Assembly: GCA_943787485.1 (NCBI GenBank)
Contig: CALSMP010000003.1
Span: 62,001 to 126,000, forward strand
DNA: 64,000 nucleotides
From: an uncultured Luminiphilus sp.
Lineage (GTDB): Bacteria; Pseudomonadota; Gammaproteobacteria; Pseudomonadales; Halieaceae
Direction: 5' to 3'
The notes under the pieces were generated by a model. It searched no databases, had not been told where the DNA came from, and was given only the letters and a program-made list of their open reading frames with translations. Positions within the stretch are counted from its first letter, which is position 1; the number at the start of each line of letters is the position of its first letter. Below, in pieces: positions 9,222-17,693 of this stretch. A program made the translations under genes and the position numbers.

Positions 9222-10919
9222 ATGCGCCGAGTGATCGCCCCCATTGTGCTTGTTTTTCTAGCTGGAATCGCCACAGCAAGCCTCGCCAAAGCCAGCACGC
9301 CAAGTGATGATGCTCTTGAAGCAGACAGCGCTATTAGCGCAGATAGGCTGGAGCACATTGTTCGAACTCTCGCTTCTGATGCCTTTGAAGGCAGGGCACC
9401 GGGCACCGCTGGCGAAGACAAAACCGTGGCTTTTCTCATTGAGCAGATGAAAGCCATTGGCTTGGAACCCGGTGGGGGGGCTGGTCTCTGGACACAAGCG
9501 GTCCCAATGATGCGAACTGTTGTGCAATCGCCGATGACCATGTCCTTTTCAGGACCCGAGGGCTCCTTGTCCCTCGAGCAGGGAGTCACGGCATCGATCG
9601 ATACCGCGACAGGTTTAGATCAGGTGCTCGTGAAAAAGGCTCCCGTCGTGTTTGTGGGCTTCGGTGCGCATGCGCCAGAGCAGGACTGGGACGACTACGG
9701 TGATATCGATCTTACTGGGAAAGTCGCGCTGTTCTTGGTGAATGATCCGGATTTTGCGGCAGCTCCTGACGAACCCGTGGCAGGAAGATTCGGCAATCGG
9801 CGCATGACCTATTACGGTCGCTGGGCCTACAAATACGAAGAGGCCGCCCGACGCGGCGCCGTTGGCGCACTAGTGATTCACGAAACCCAAGCGGCGGGCT
9901 ATGGCTGGAGCGTCGCAGCTGCCGGCGCCGGCGAGAATGTGTCCCTCGCCAACAAAAATCCTGCACTTCCCCCCGTCTCCTTTCAAGGCTGGCTCCATAA
10001 CGATGCGGCAACGACCTTGCTCGCCCAGGCAGGCCGCAACCTTGATGACCTGCGAATTGCCGCAAGAAGCGACAACTTTTCAGCCTTCGAGCTTGAGGGA
10101 ATCACGCTGTCCACCGACCTTTCTGTCGACGTTTCCCGTTTTAACAGCCGCAACGTGCTCGGGCGGCTCCCCGGGAAGGTCAGACCCGACGAAACCATCA
10201 TGGTGTCGGCGCACTGGGATGCCTATGGTGTTGGCGCTCCCGACCAAGACGGACGAACGGTGCGCGCTGGGGCCAATGACGATGCCCTGGGTAGCGCCGG
10301 CGTACTTGAAATCGCTCGAGTGCTGAAAGCCGCCGGAGGCCTTGAGCGAACCGTTGTCTTTGCTTTTTGGACGGCTGAAGAAGCCGGTCTGGTGGGCTCA
10401 ATGGCCTACGCAGCCGATCCGGTATTTCCGCTGGAAACGACCGTCGCTAATTTTACCCTGGACATTTTACAGACTGCGGGGGCCGCCAACGATGTCATCC
10501 TAGTAGGCAAAGGCCAAAGCGAACTAGAGGACGACCTCGCTCGACTTGCCAACACCCAAGGGCGATATGTGACTGAAGAAAATCTTCCGGAGAATGGCTT
10601 GTTCTATCGGGCTGATCATTTTTCGATGGCGCGGGCCGGTGTGCCCGTGCTCCTGATCATGGGAATTGCCGGTGGCGCCGACCTTGTTGAAGGCGGTCGC
10701 GAAGCAGGCGATCAGTGGATCGCTGATTATGTCGGCAACTGTTACCACAAACCTTGTGATTCCTGGTCGCCCGATTGGGATCTAACTGGCGCGATACAAG
10801 ATATCGAATTGTTTCGAACCATGATTACCGAGCTTGGAAATTCACCTCGCTGGCCCCAATGGAAACCGGGCTCAGAGTTCAAAGCAATCAGGGATAGCTC
10901 AACAACCCTGCGCCAATAA
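9222..10919 (+). CDS. M28 family metallopeptidase, exported
   Basis: 565 residues from the ATG at 9222; this start gives a clean signal peptide (MRRVIAPIVLVFLAGIATAS), whereas the TTG at 9183 would add 13 polar residues before it. A PA-like insert occupies roughly residues 130-270. The two-zinc catalytic domain shows SAHWD near 328, NDDALGSAG near 350, TAEEAGLVGS near 385 and CYHKPCD near 507, the expected ligands of M28 aminopeptidases. It should cleave N-terminal residues from peptides in the periplasm or outside the cell. It ends only 7 bases before the convergent alpha/beta hydrolase gene. Confidence 0.92.
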   Translation: MRRVIAPIVLVFLAGIATASLAKASTPSDDALEADSAISADRLEHIVRTLASDAFEGRAPGTAGEDKTVAFLIEQMKAIGLEPGGGAGLWTQAVPMMRTVVQSPMTMSFSGPEGSLSLEQGVTASIDTATGLDQVLVKKAPVVFVGFGAHAPEQDWDDYGDIDLTGKVALFLVNDPDFAAAPDEPVAGRFGNRRMTYYGRWAYKYEEAARRGAVGALVIHETQAAGYGWSVAAAGAGENVSLANKNPALPPVSFQGWLHNDAATTLLAQAGRNLDDLRIAARSDNFSAFELEGITLSTDLSVDVSRFNSRNVLGRLPGKVRPDETIMVSAHWDAYGVGAPDQDGRTVRAGANDDALGSAGVLEIARVLKAAGGLERTVVFAFWTAEEAGLVGSMAYAADPVFPLETTVANFTLDILQTAGAANDVILVGKGQSELEDDLARLANTQGRYVTEENLPENGLFYRADHFSMARAGVPVLLIMGIAGGADLVEGGREAGDQWIADYVGNCYHKPCDSWSPDWDLTGAIQDIELFRTMITELGNSPRWPQWKPGSEFKAIRDSSTTLRQ

Positions 10920-10926
10920 TCCCATG

Positions 10927-11889
10927 CTAAGGACGCGCGCCCTCGAACAACGTACCCTCCAGAAGCCGGTGGAAATATTCCGGATTCTCCATGTGAGGCA
11001 GGTGACCTGACTCAGGCACCGTATACTCGCTACGCCTCGGGAGAAGCCGATCCAGCTTTTCAGCAAAATCTTGGTAGACCACCACCGTGTCACTGTCACC
11101 CCAGATCGTTGTCACTGGAATGGTCGATTCCTGCAGGTCCGCGTGAATGCGATCAAGCTCGGTGGAATCATGATTTTTACGGGTCGATATAAGCGCTCTC
11201 GCAAACCCTTTGTGAATCAGAAGGTCTGCGTATTTATTGGCCCAGTCGGGAAACCGGTCTGGATATTTAAAATCCGCCAGCTGTCCCTCCGGTAACTGTG
11301 GGTATGTTGCAATCAGTGCATCAATCTCCGCCTGGGTGACCCTCGTATCGGGTGAGCGCACGACATCCCGAAAACCGGACGATGCGACGTAGATCAGACC
11401 CTCAACCCTATCGGGTTCGAGGCCCGCAAGCTGACTGATGACCCGGCCACCATTGGACAGCCCGATGAACGTCCCTCGTTCTAGAGCAAAATAATCCATG
11501 AGTTCGAGCACCTGAGTAGCAAACAGCGTGTCGGTATAGTCGACATCAGGATTGTCTGAGAATCCACGTCCATAGAGATCCAGCGTCAAAACACAGCGCT
11601 GCTTCCGTGTCAGAAAGTCAAAGGTGGGATCCCAGATATAAGAGGGCACAGAGAATCCATGGACCAAGACGATAGGGTTTTTACAGTCCGACATATTGGA
11701 TGTTCTGTAGTAGGTATGCCCTGCGGAGAGTTCGACAAAGCCGACCCCTTCTGCCAACCTTAGGCTGTTTCTAAAGTCGGCGTCTTTAGCGATGGATTCG
11801 TAGTCGTGCGCGCTGAGAGGAAATGCCAAAAGTGCGGTGAACAATATTGACAATATACGCGAAGCAAAAAGAAACGGCTGCGTTTTCAT
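10927..11889 (-). CDS. Alpha/beta hydrolase, exported
   Basis: 320 residues with an N-terminal signal peptide (about residues 1-27, ending in AFPLSAHD). The fold is shown by VLVHGFSVPS near residue 75 (oxyanion loop), the nucleophile elbow GLSNGG with Ser near 142, an acid in TIWGDSDTV near 265 and the catalytic His in SGHLPHMENP near 300. It belongs with epoxide-hydrolase/lipase-like hydrolases; the substrate is unknown. The position next to a secreted peptidase is not informative. It is divergent from the broken flavin monooxygenase at 11986 with about 95 bases between. Confidence 0.87.
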   Translation of the reverse strand: MKTQPFLFASRILSILFTALLAFPLSAHDYESIAKDADFRNSLRLAEGVGFVELSAGHTYYRTSNMSDCKNPIVLVHGFSVPSYIWDPTFDFLTRKQRCVLTLDLYGRGFSDNPDVDYTDTLFATQVLELMDYFALERGTFIGLSNGGRVISQLAGLEPDRVEGLIYVASSGFRDVVRSPDTRVTQAEIDALIATYPQLPEGQLADFKYPDRFPDWANKYADLLIHKGFARALISTRKNHDSTELDRIHADLQESTIPVTTIWGDSDTVVVYQDFAEKLDRLLPRRSEYTVPESGHLPHMENPEYFHRLLEGTLFEGARP

Positions 11890-11985
11890 TAAAGACTCTC
11901 TGTCACAAACGGCTCACACCGTGATAATAAGAAGGCTCCTTATCTCGGTGCAAATAAAATCAACAACATCACAGAAAATGTAACC

Positions 11986-13448
11986 ATGGCAGAAGTAACA
12001 CCACGAATCATCATTATCGGCGCCGGCATGGCGGGTATTCTCGCCGGCATAAAGCTGAAATCAGCGGGTATTAAAGATTTTACACTCTACGAAAAAGCGA
12101 GTCAGATCGGCGGCACTTGGCGTGAAAACACCTACCCAGGTCTCACCTGCGATGTACCCTCTCACCACTACACCTATACTTTCGAACGAAACCCTACCTG
12201 GACCCGTCACCTACCACCGGGCCGTGAAGTACAAGCCTACTTTGTCAGAGTTTTCGAAAAATATGGGCTTGCTGCTTACACTCAATTTGAGGAAGAGCTA
12301 ATAGCAGCATCTTATGAGGGCGGCCAATGGAATCTACAGTTTGCCTCTGGCCACACCGACACTGCGTCAATCGTCATCATGGCAACCGGGGTATTTGCAC
12401 CACCCTAAGATGCCAGAGATCGCCGGCATCGACCGGTTTGATGGCGATATTTTTCATACGGCTCGATGGGATCATTCGGTGCAACTCGAGGGGCGTCGCG
12501 TTGGTGTCGTTGGCAACGGATCTACCGGCGTGCAGATTGTTTCGGCCCTGGCCGGGATCGCGAGCAACGCTGTGCCACTTTCAGCGGACGGCGCAATGGA
12601 TAATGCCGGTGGAGAACGGCTATTTTTCCGAAGAGCAGCAAGGCGCATTTGAAGACCCTGAAGTACTTCGGGAAGCCATGAATATGCCCGAGTATCTTGC
12701 CTCCGTAGAAGCCTACACCCAGGCACTCACTGATGAGAACTCCGAGGGCGCCAAGGCGCTGGGGGACGCCTGTCGGCTCAACTTAGAGCAAAGCATTGTG
12801 AACCCTGCGCTCAGGGAGCAATTAACGCCCGATCATCAGCCCCTGTGCAAGCGACTTATCTTTTCGCCAGACTACTATCGCGCAATTCAAGACCCCGACG
12901 CTTCACTGGTCACTGCGCCCATCGAGGCGATAGAACCGGAAGGCATCCGCACGGCAGATGGCCACCTTCATGAGCTGGACGTCATTGCGCTCGCGACAGG
13001 GTTTGATGCCAGGGCCTTCATGCGTCCCATGCGAATCTGTGGGCGCAACGGCGTTAGCCTTGAGGATCTTTGGAGCGACTACCCCAAGGCCTACCTGGCC
13101 ATTTCAATGCCCGACATGCCCAACCTGTTTATGCTGAACGGCCCCAACGGCCCGGTCGGAAATTTTTCCTTGATCGATATCGCCGAGCACCAATGGGACT
13201 ACATTTGGCAGCTAGTGGAACCGGTATTAACGGGTCAGGCAAAAGAAGTGAGCTGCTCCTATGACGCCCTGGCGGCCTACGAGGAAACCCGAAGCGATGC
13301 CGCAAAACGGACCGTGTGGTTCAGAGGCGGATGCCAAAGTTGGTATTTGGATAGCCGAGGCGTGCCCGCAAGCTGGCCCTGGACCTACGGCGATTTTGTG
13401 ACCGCGATGGAATCGCCCGACTTATCTGACTTCGACCTCGTCAGTTAA
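11986..13448 (+). pseudogene. Flavin-containing Baeyer-Villiger-type monooxygenase, broken by two +1 frameshifts
   Basis: The N-terminal part (11986-12408) has the FAD motif GAGMAGILAG and YEKASQIGGTW; it stops at TAA 12406. Removing one T there restores APP-KMPEIAGIDRFDGDIFHTARWD, which is the BVMO fingerprint FxGxxxHxxxW, and then the NADPH motif GVVGNGSTGVQ. A second extra C near 12562 must be removed to enter the frame with CHFQRTAQWIMP, which runs cleanly to 13448 and includes the ATGFDA motif near 13000. The restored protein is about 486 residues. It would insert oxygen next to a ketone using FAD and NADPH. A complete relative is at 55575. Either a young pseudogene or a sequence error. 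Confidence 0.8.
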
Positions 13449-13533
13449 CCAGCGTCTGAACGCTAACAAACTCTTCCTACTGATGATGAATTGGAGTAAA
13501 CGACTCCTAGCGAGCAAGGAAAACAAGATCCTG

Positions 13534-15210
13534 TTAGGGATTTAACTCCTTCACCATCTCGTCGCGCATCACAAATTTCTGAATTTTACCCGTAACGGTC
13601 ATGGGGTACTCAGTCACAAAGCGCACGTATCGAGGAATCTTGAAGTGCGTGATCTGATCTTTACAAAAGGCTTTTAGATCCTCCTCCGTCATCGTTTGTC
13701 CGTCGTTAAGCTGAACCCAGGCACAAACCTCCTCGCCCATCTTTTCATCGGGGATGCCGAAGACTTGCACCTCTGAGATAGCGGGATGCTGATACAGAAA
13801 TTCTTCAATCTCGCGCGGATAAATATTCTCGCCGCCGCGGATAATCATGTCTTTGATGCGACCAACAATGCGAACGTAGCCCTCGCCATCCATGGTGGCG
13901 AGATCCCCCGAATGCAGCCAGCCCGCTTCATCGATGGTTTCGGCGGTGCGCTCAGGGTCGTTCCAATATTCACGCATCACTGAATACCCGCGCGTGCAAA
14001 TCTCTCCTTTTTCACCAATCGCGACTACTCGATTCGATTCATCAACGATCTTGATTTCCACCCAGGGCATGGCTCGCCCAACGGTCTCGGTCCTGCGTTC
14101 AAGCGAATCATCAGGAAGCGTCATGTTGTTAATGGGACTGAGTTCCGTCTGGCCATAACCAATCAAGATGTCTTCCATATGCATCTGAGAGATTACGCGC
14201 TTCATGATCTCGACCGGGCACGGCGCGCCCGCCATGATGCCAGTGCGAAGAGACGATAGATCAAACTCAGCAAACTGCGGGTGATCGAGCTCGGTAATAA
14301 ACATGGTAGGCACACCGTGCAACGCCGTGCATTTTTCAGCCTCAACGGCCCGCAGTGTTTCAAGGGGGTCAAAGGCCTCCCCGGGAAAGACCATCGCGGA
14401 GCCATGGGATACGCACGCCAACACCGAGAGCACCATGCCGAAACAATGATAAAGCGGCACCGGGATGCACAGCCTATCGGTTTCGGTGAGCTTCATGGCC
14501 TCGCCCGTTAAGTATCCATTATTCAAGATGTTGCAGTGAGTGAGGGTGGCGCCCTTCGGATTGCCCGTGGTACCACTCGTAAACTGGATGTTGATCGCGT
14601 CATCCGGCTTTAAAAGTTCCTGTAGCTCTTCAAGTCGGTCGGCTTCAACCCCGCCACCAAGCAGGCACACATCTTCGAAATTGAGCATGCCTTCGGTCTT
14701 CACGGGGCCCATACGAATGACCGTTCTGAGGTGCGGCAGCTTCTCGGCCTGCAGCTTACCCGGCTCTGAGGCCGCAAGCTCGGGCGCCAAGGTATTCAAC
14801 ATGCCTAGGTAGTCACTGGTCTTGAACGACTCCGCGGCGATCACCACCTTGCACTCCACTTTGTTGAGGGCAAATTCAAGCTCGTAGAGCCGATACGCCG
14901 GATTTATGCAGACCATGATCGCGCCGATCTTCGCTGTCGCCAGCTGCACCATGACCCACTCGTGACTGTTAGGCCCCCAGATGCCGACGCGATCACCTGG
15001 GGCTATCCCAAGTGCGAGTAACCCTGTTGCAAGTTCGTTGACCTTTTTCTGAAGTTCGCGGTATGTCCAGCGCACGTCCTGATGACGAACGATCAATGCA
15101 TCCTGATCGGGGTGCTGCTCGCAAATACGATCAAAATAAACCCCGATCGTCTCGTAAATTATTTGTGTAGTAGACGCACCGCAGTAGTAGCTGTGGGTAA
15201 GGTTTTGCAT
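13534..15210 (-). CDS. AMP-binding acyl-CoA synthetase (ACSF2-like)
   Basis: 558 residues. Adenylate-forming domain with the ATP loop TSGTTGNPKGATLTH near residue 208, the YGQTE motif near 350, GDLATMDGEGYVRIVGR near 420 and the catalytic Lys in TVTGKIQKFVMRDE at the C-terminus. The long N-terminal part (GVYFDRICEQHPDQ, INPAYRLYELEFALNKV) is typical of the ACSF2/medium-chain acyl-CoA synthetase group. It should make acyl-CoA from a medium-chain, branched or aryl-alkyl acid. It is the last gene of a minus-strand series that includes the LLM oxygenase, P450, TonB receptor and another CoA ligase; a 148-base gap separates it, so it may also have its own promoter. Confidence 0.9.
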   Translation of the reverse strand: MQNLTHSYYCGASTTQIIYETIGVYFDRICEQHPDQDALIVRHQDVRWTYRELQKKVNELATGLLALGIAPGDRVGIWGPNSHEWVMVQLATAKIGAIMVCINPAYRLYELEFALNKVECKVVIAAESFKTSDYLGMLNTLAPELAASEPGKLQAEKLPHLRTVIRMGPVKTEGMLNFEDVCLLGGGVEADRLEELQELLKPDDAINIQFTSGTTGNPKGATLTHCNILNNGYLTGEAMKLTETDRLCIPVPLYHCFGMVLSVLACVSHGSAMVFPGEAFDPLETLRAVEAEKCTALHGVPTMFITELDHPQFAEFDLSSLRTGIMAGAPCPVEIMKRVISQMHMEDILIGYGQTELSPINNMTLPDDSLERRTETVGRAMPWVEIKIVDESNRVVAIGEKGEICTRGYSVMREYWNDPERTAETIDEAGWLHSGDLATMDGEGYVRIVGRIKDMIIRGGENIYPREIEEFLYQHPAISEVQVFGIPDEKMGEEVCAWVQLNDGQTMTEEDLKAFCKDQITHFKIPRYVRFVTEYPMTVTGKIQKFVMRDEMVKELNP

Positions 15211-15358
15211 AGTCCAATTCTCGTCGTCACTTTTTACATCGTAATGGGTATAGTTCGCCGTCCTTGTTAAATCAAATGGTAGGTATTTTTTATAACACGA
15301 GAATCAACAGGAGCTAACACACCGCCACGCCGATCATAAGCATTTTCGATTCGCGGCG

Positions 15359-16399
15359 CTACAGCAGGGGCTGGATGTGCTCGGCAAATCGATGAAGGTC
15401 CTTAAGATAGTGCGGGAAGGTCAACATAACCAGATCGACACCAAGTTGGTGAGCCTCGCGTAGCTGTTCGGCAACGTCCTCGGCGGTTCCATGCACATGG
15501 ACGCCGCCACCGGAGGCAGCGAGCATATCGGAGGTAAAGGAATCAAACGAACCACTACCTGCAGTCAAGTCATGCAGCCAGTTTTCCGTGGCAACCGGGT
15601 CTTTTGCTTCGATGATGGCCTGCAACTGATCCTCTGCCTGATCTCGGGACTCGCCCCAAATCACAAACGGAAATATCGCGGTTCTGACGGTACGGCCGTG
15701 ACTGGTTGCCCGGGTGTTTATATCCGACACTATCGCACCCACTTCAGGAATTGAGGGAGTAGAAATAAAGGCCCAATCGCAAAGCCTTGCTGTCATTTCC
15801 TTAGCGTCGTGGGAAGCCCCCGCGTTTGCAATCTTCGGAGGTACTCGCGGCACCGGAGAAGCCTCGCCTGCTGTTATCTGATACCAATCACTACTGAAGT
15901 CAAACGGTTGGGCTTCTTGAGACCAGAGATTGCGCAAAATTTCCACGAACGCGGCTGTCCGCTCGTAGCGACGCGCATGATCTTCCAGTGTGATACCCAT
16001 CATACCGAATTCTCGTTCACTCCAACCGCTGACGACGTTTAGGCCCCAGCGGTCGTTACTGATATGGGCGAGCGTTGCACCCATCTTTGCAATCACAAAA
16101 GGGTGAAACAAGGGGACGTGCACCGTTGAAAAAATATTAATGCGGCTCGTTGCACGAAGTAAAGCTGACGCCCATGTCGTCGTCTCCAGCGATGTGCCCA
16201 AAAAATTGGTGTCGCCACCGAATCCCCGCCAACGGGATACGGGGAACAAATACTCAAACCCATAGCTCTCTGCTGCAAGAGCAATGGCTTCGTTGGAGGC
16301 GTAGGTCCATTGATTCTCATCCACTTCATGGGTGGAGATTGAGGGCATGTTTGAGCAATTGGGCATAAACAAGCCGAGGGACAGCCGCCTCTGAGCCAT
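15359..16399 (-). CDS. LLM class flavin-dependent monooxygenase
   Basis: 346 residues, typical for bacterial luciferase-like (LLM) monooxygenases. The sequence around NVVSGWSEREFGMMGI near residue 120 and the PPKIANAGAS segment near 190 are characteristic of the SfnG/SsuD/RutA branch, which uses reduced FMN supplied by a separate reductase. These enzymes desulfonate or open rings or oxidise ketones; the exact substrate cannot be read. No flavin reductase is in the window. It starts 16 bases before the P450 stop, so the two are almost certainly co-transcribed. Confidence 0.87.
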   Translation of the reverse strand: MAQRRLSLGLFMPNCSNMPSISTHEVDENQWTYASNEAIALAAESYGFEYLFPVSRWRGFGGDTNFLGTSLETTTWASALLRATSRINIFSTVHVPLFHPFVIAKMGATLAHISNDRWGLNVVSGWSEREFGMMGITLEDHARRYERTAAFVEILRNLWSQEAQPFDFSSDWYQITAGEASPVPRVPPKIANAGASHDAKEMTARLCDWAFISTPSIPEVGAIVSDINTRATSHGRTVRTAIFPFVIWGESRDQAEDQLQAIIEAKDPVATENWLHDLTAGSGSFDSFTSDMLAASGGGVHVHGTAEDVAEQLREAHQLGVDLVMLTFPHYLKDLHRFAEHIQPLL

Positions 16400-16415
16400 T
16401 TAAAAGTACCCCTAA

Positions 16416-17654
16416 CTAACCAGAATGTAATGACACTGGGAGTGAGGAAAATCCCCGAAATAAAAAGGCTTGTCGCTGCTCCGCACCGTCGATATCCACT
16501 ATGAAGTCGGGAAAGTGCGTAAAAAGCTCCTCCAAAAAAACTTTACCTTCAAGGCGGGCAAGCGCAGCACCAACGCAGTAATGAATGCCACCCCCAAAAG
16601 TGAGTGGCTTTTGCTCTCGCGGTGAAATATCGAACACCTCGGGCTGGTCAAAAACCAACGCATCCCGATTCGCAGCCGCAACAATAGTCAGCACCCGATC
16701 CCCTTCAGGGATCTCAACACCGGCAATAGCCTGTGGGCTCAACGCGGTACGGTAAGTCGCCTGAAGCGATGACTCGTATCGAAGAATTTCCTCGGTCGCA
16801 GCTTCTGCAAGCGAGTGGTCTGCCACCAGCTTTTTCCTCTGGTCTCCATGACTCCCAAACAAATACATGCCATTACCAATCATGTGTGCGGTGGTCTCGA
16901 AGCCGGCACCGAATAGCCCTATCACCGAAGTAGTCAATTCTTCCTGCGTTAGGGCGTCTGCGCCCTCACCTGCCTGCACCATGGCTGTCGTGAGATCGTC
17001 TTTCGGCGATTTTCGACGACGCTCAAAGAGTTCATCAAAAAAATCAGTGAGAAAATCCATCTGGCGGTTTGCCAGGGCGAGCTCTTCTTGCGCAAGCGCG
17101 CGAGTCTCAAAAACAGGGAAGGTATCGGCGACCGCCTGATTAAGCTGCAGCAGAAGCTCTTCAGAAAACTCATCTTCTTCCAAGCCCAGCATGTCGCACA
17201 TCACAAGGGTGGGAAACAAATAAGCAAAGCGGGTAATAAAGTTGCTGTCTGAGTCCTCTGAAAACCTCATCAGCTGAGCCTTCGCCAGCTCACGGATGCG
17301 GGGCTCCATTTCCCGTATTCGCTTGAGCGACAGCGCACTGGCCACCAGGTTTCTGACGCGGGTATGTTGCGGCGGATCTTGCATCACGAAAACCCGAGAG
17401 AGCCAGGCATAAGAGGACTGCGCCAGCACATCAAAATCATCGTCGTAGAACAAACGAATATTGCGAACGAAGTCGCCCTGCCCAAAGTTTTTATCTGTCA
17501 AAACGGTGCGGTTATCGGCGTACCGAGTCACCACCCAAAAACCAAGGTCCGACCGGTGAATCGGATCATGCTCTCTCAGGTAAGAGAAATAAGGATAAGG
17601 ATCCCGGAGTAACCCGGGATCCATGGGGTTAAAGCTATAGCCGGGGCCCAACAA
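16416..17654 (-). CDS. Cytochrome P450
   Basis: 412 residues with a TTG start at 17654; an in-frame TGA lies a few codons upstream, and the internal ATG at 17624 would cut off the conserved N-terminal segment GYSFNPMDP. Class I bacterial P450: I-helix AGFETTAHM near residue 240, ExxR as EILR near 287, and heme loop FGGGIHYCVGAALARLEG with the axial Cys near 358. It needs a ferredoxin and reductase, neither of which is nearby. It follows the TonB receptor gene by 39 bases and precedes the LLM gene, which suggests that a compound taken up by the receptor is hydroxylated here. Confidence 0.93.
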   Translation of the reverse strand: MLGPGYSFNPMDPGLLRDPYPYFSYLREHDPIHRSDLGFWVVTRYADNRTVLTDKNFGQGDFVRNIRLFYDDDFDVLAQSSYAWLSRVFVMQDPPQHTRVRNLVASALSLKRIREMEPRIRELAKAQLMRFSEDSDSNFITRFAYLFPTLVMCDMLGLEEDEFSEELLLQLNQAVADTFPVFETRALAQEELALANRQMDFLTDFFDELFERRRKSPKDDLTTAMVQAGEGADALTQEELTTSVIGLFGAGFETTAHMIGNGMYLFGSHGDQRKKLVADHSLAEAATEEILRYESSLQATYRTALSPQAIAGVEIPEGDRVLTIVAAANRDALVFDQPEVFDISPREQKPLTFGGGIHYCVGAALARLEGKVFLEELFTHFPDFIVDIDGAEQRQAFLFRGFSSLPVSLHSG

Positions 17655-17693
17655 ACGTAACGCTCAGTCCCGATTTTTCTGCAGCCGCGGCGC

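Noticed and set aside
13449-13533. Weak hairpin AGCGT/ACGCT after the broken monooxygenase
   Set aside because: Five-base stem and no T-run; not a convincing terminator.
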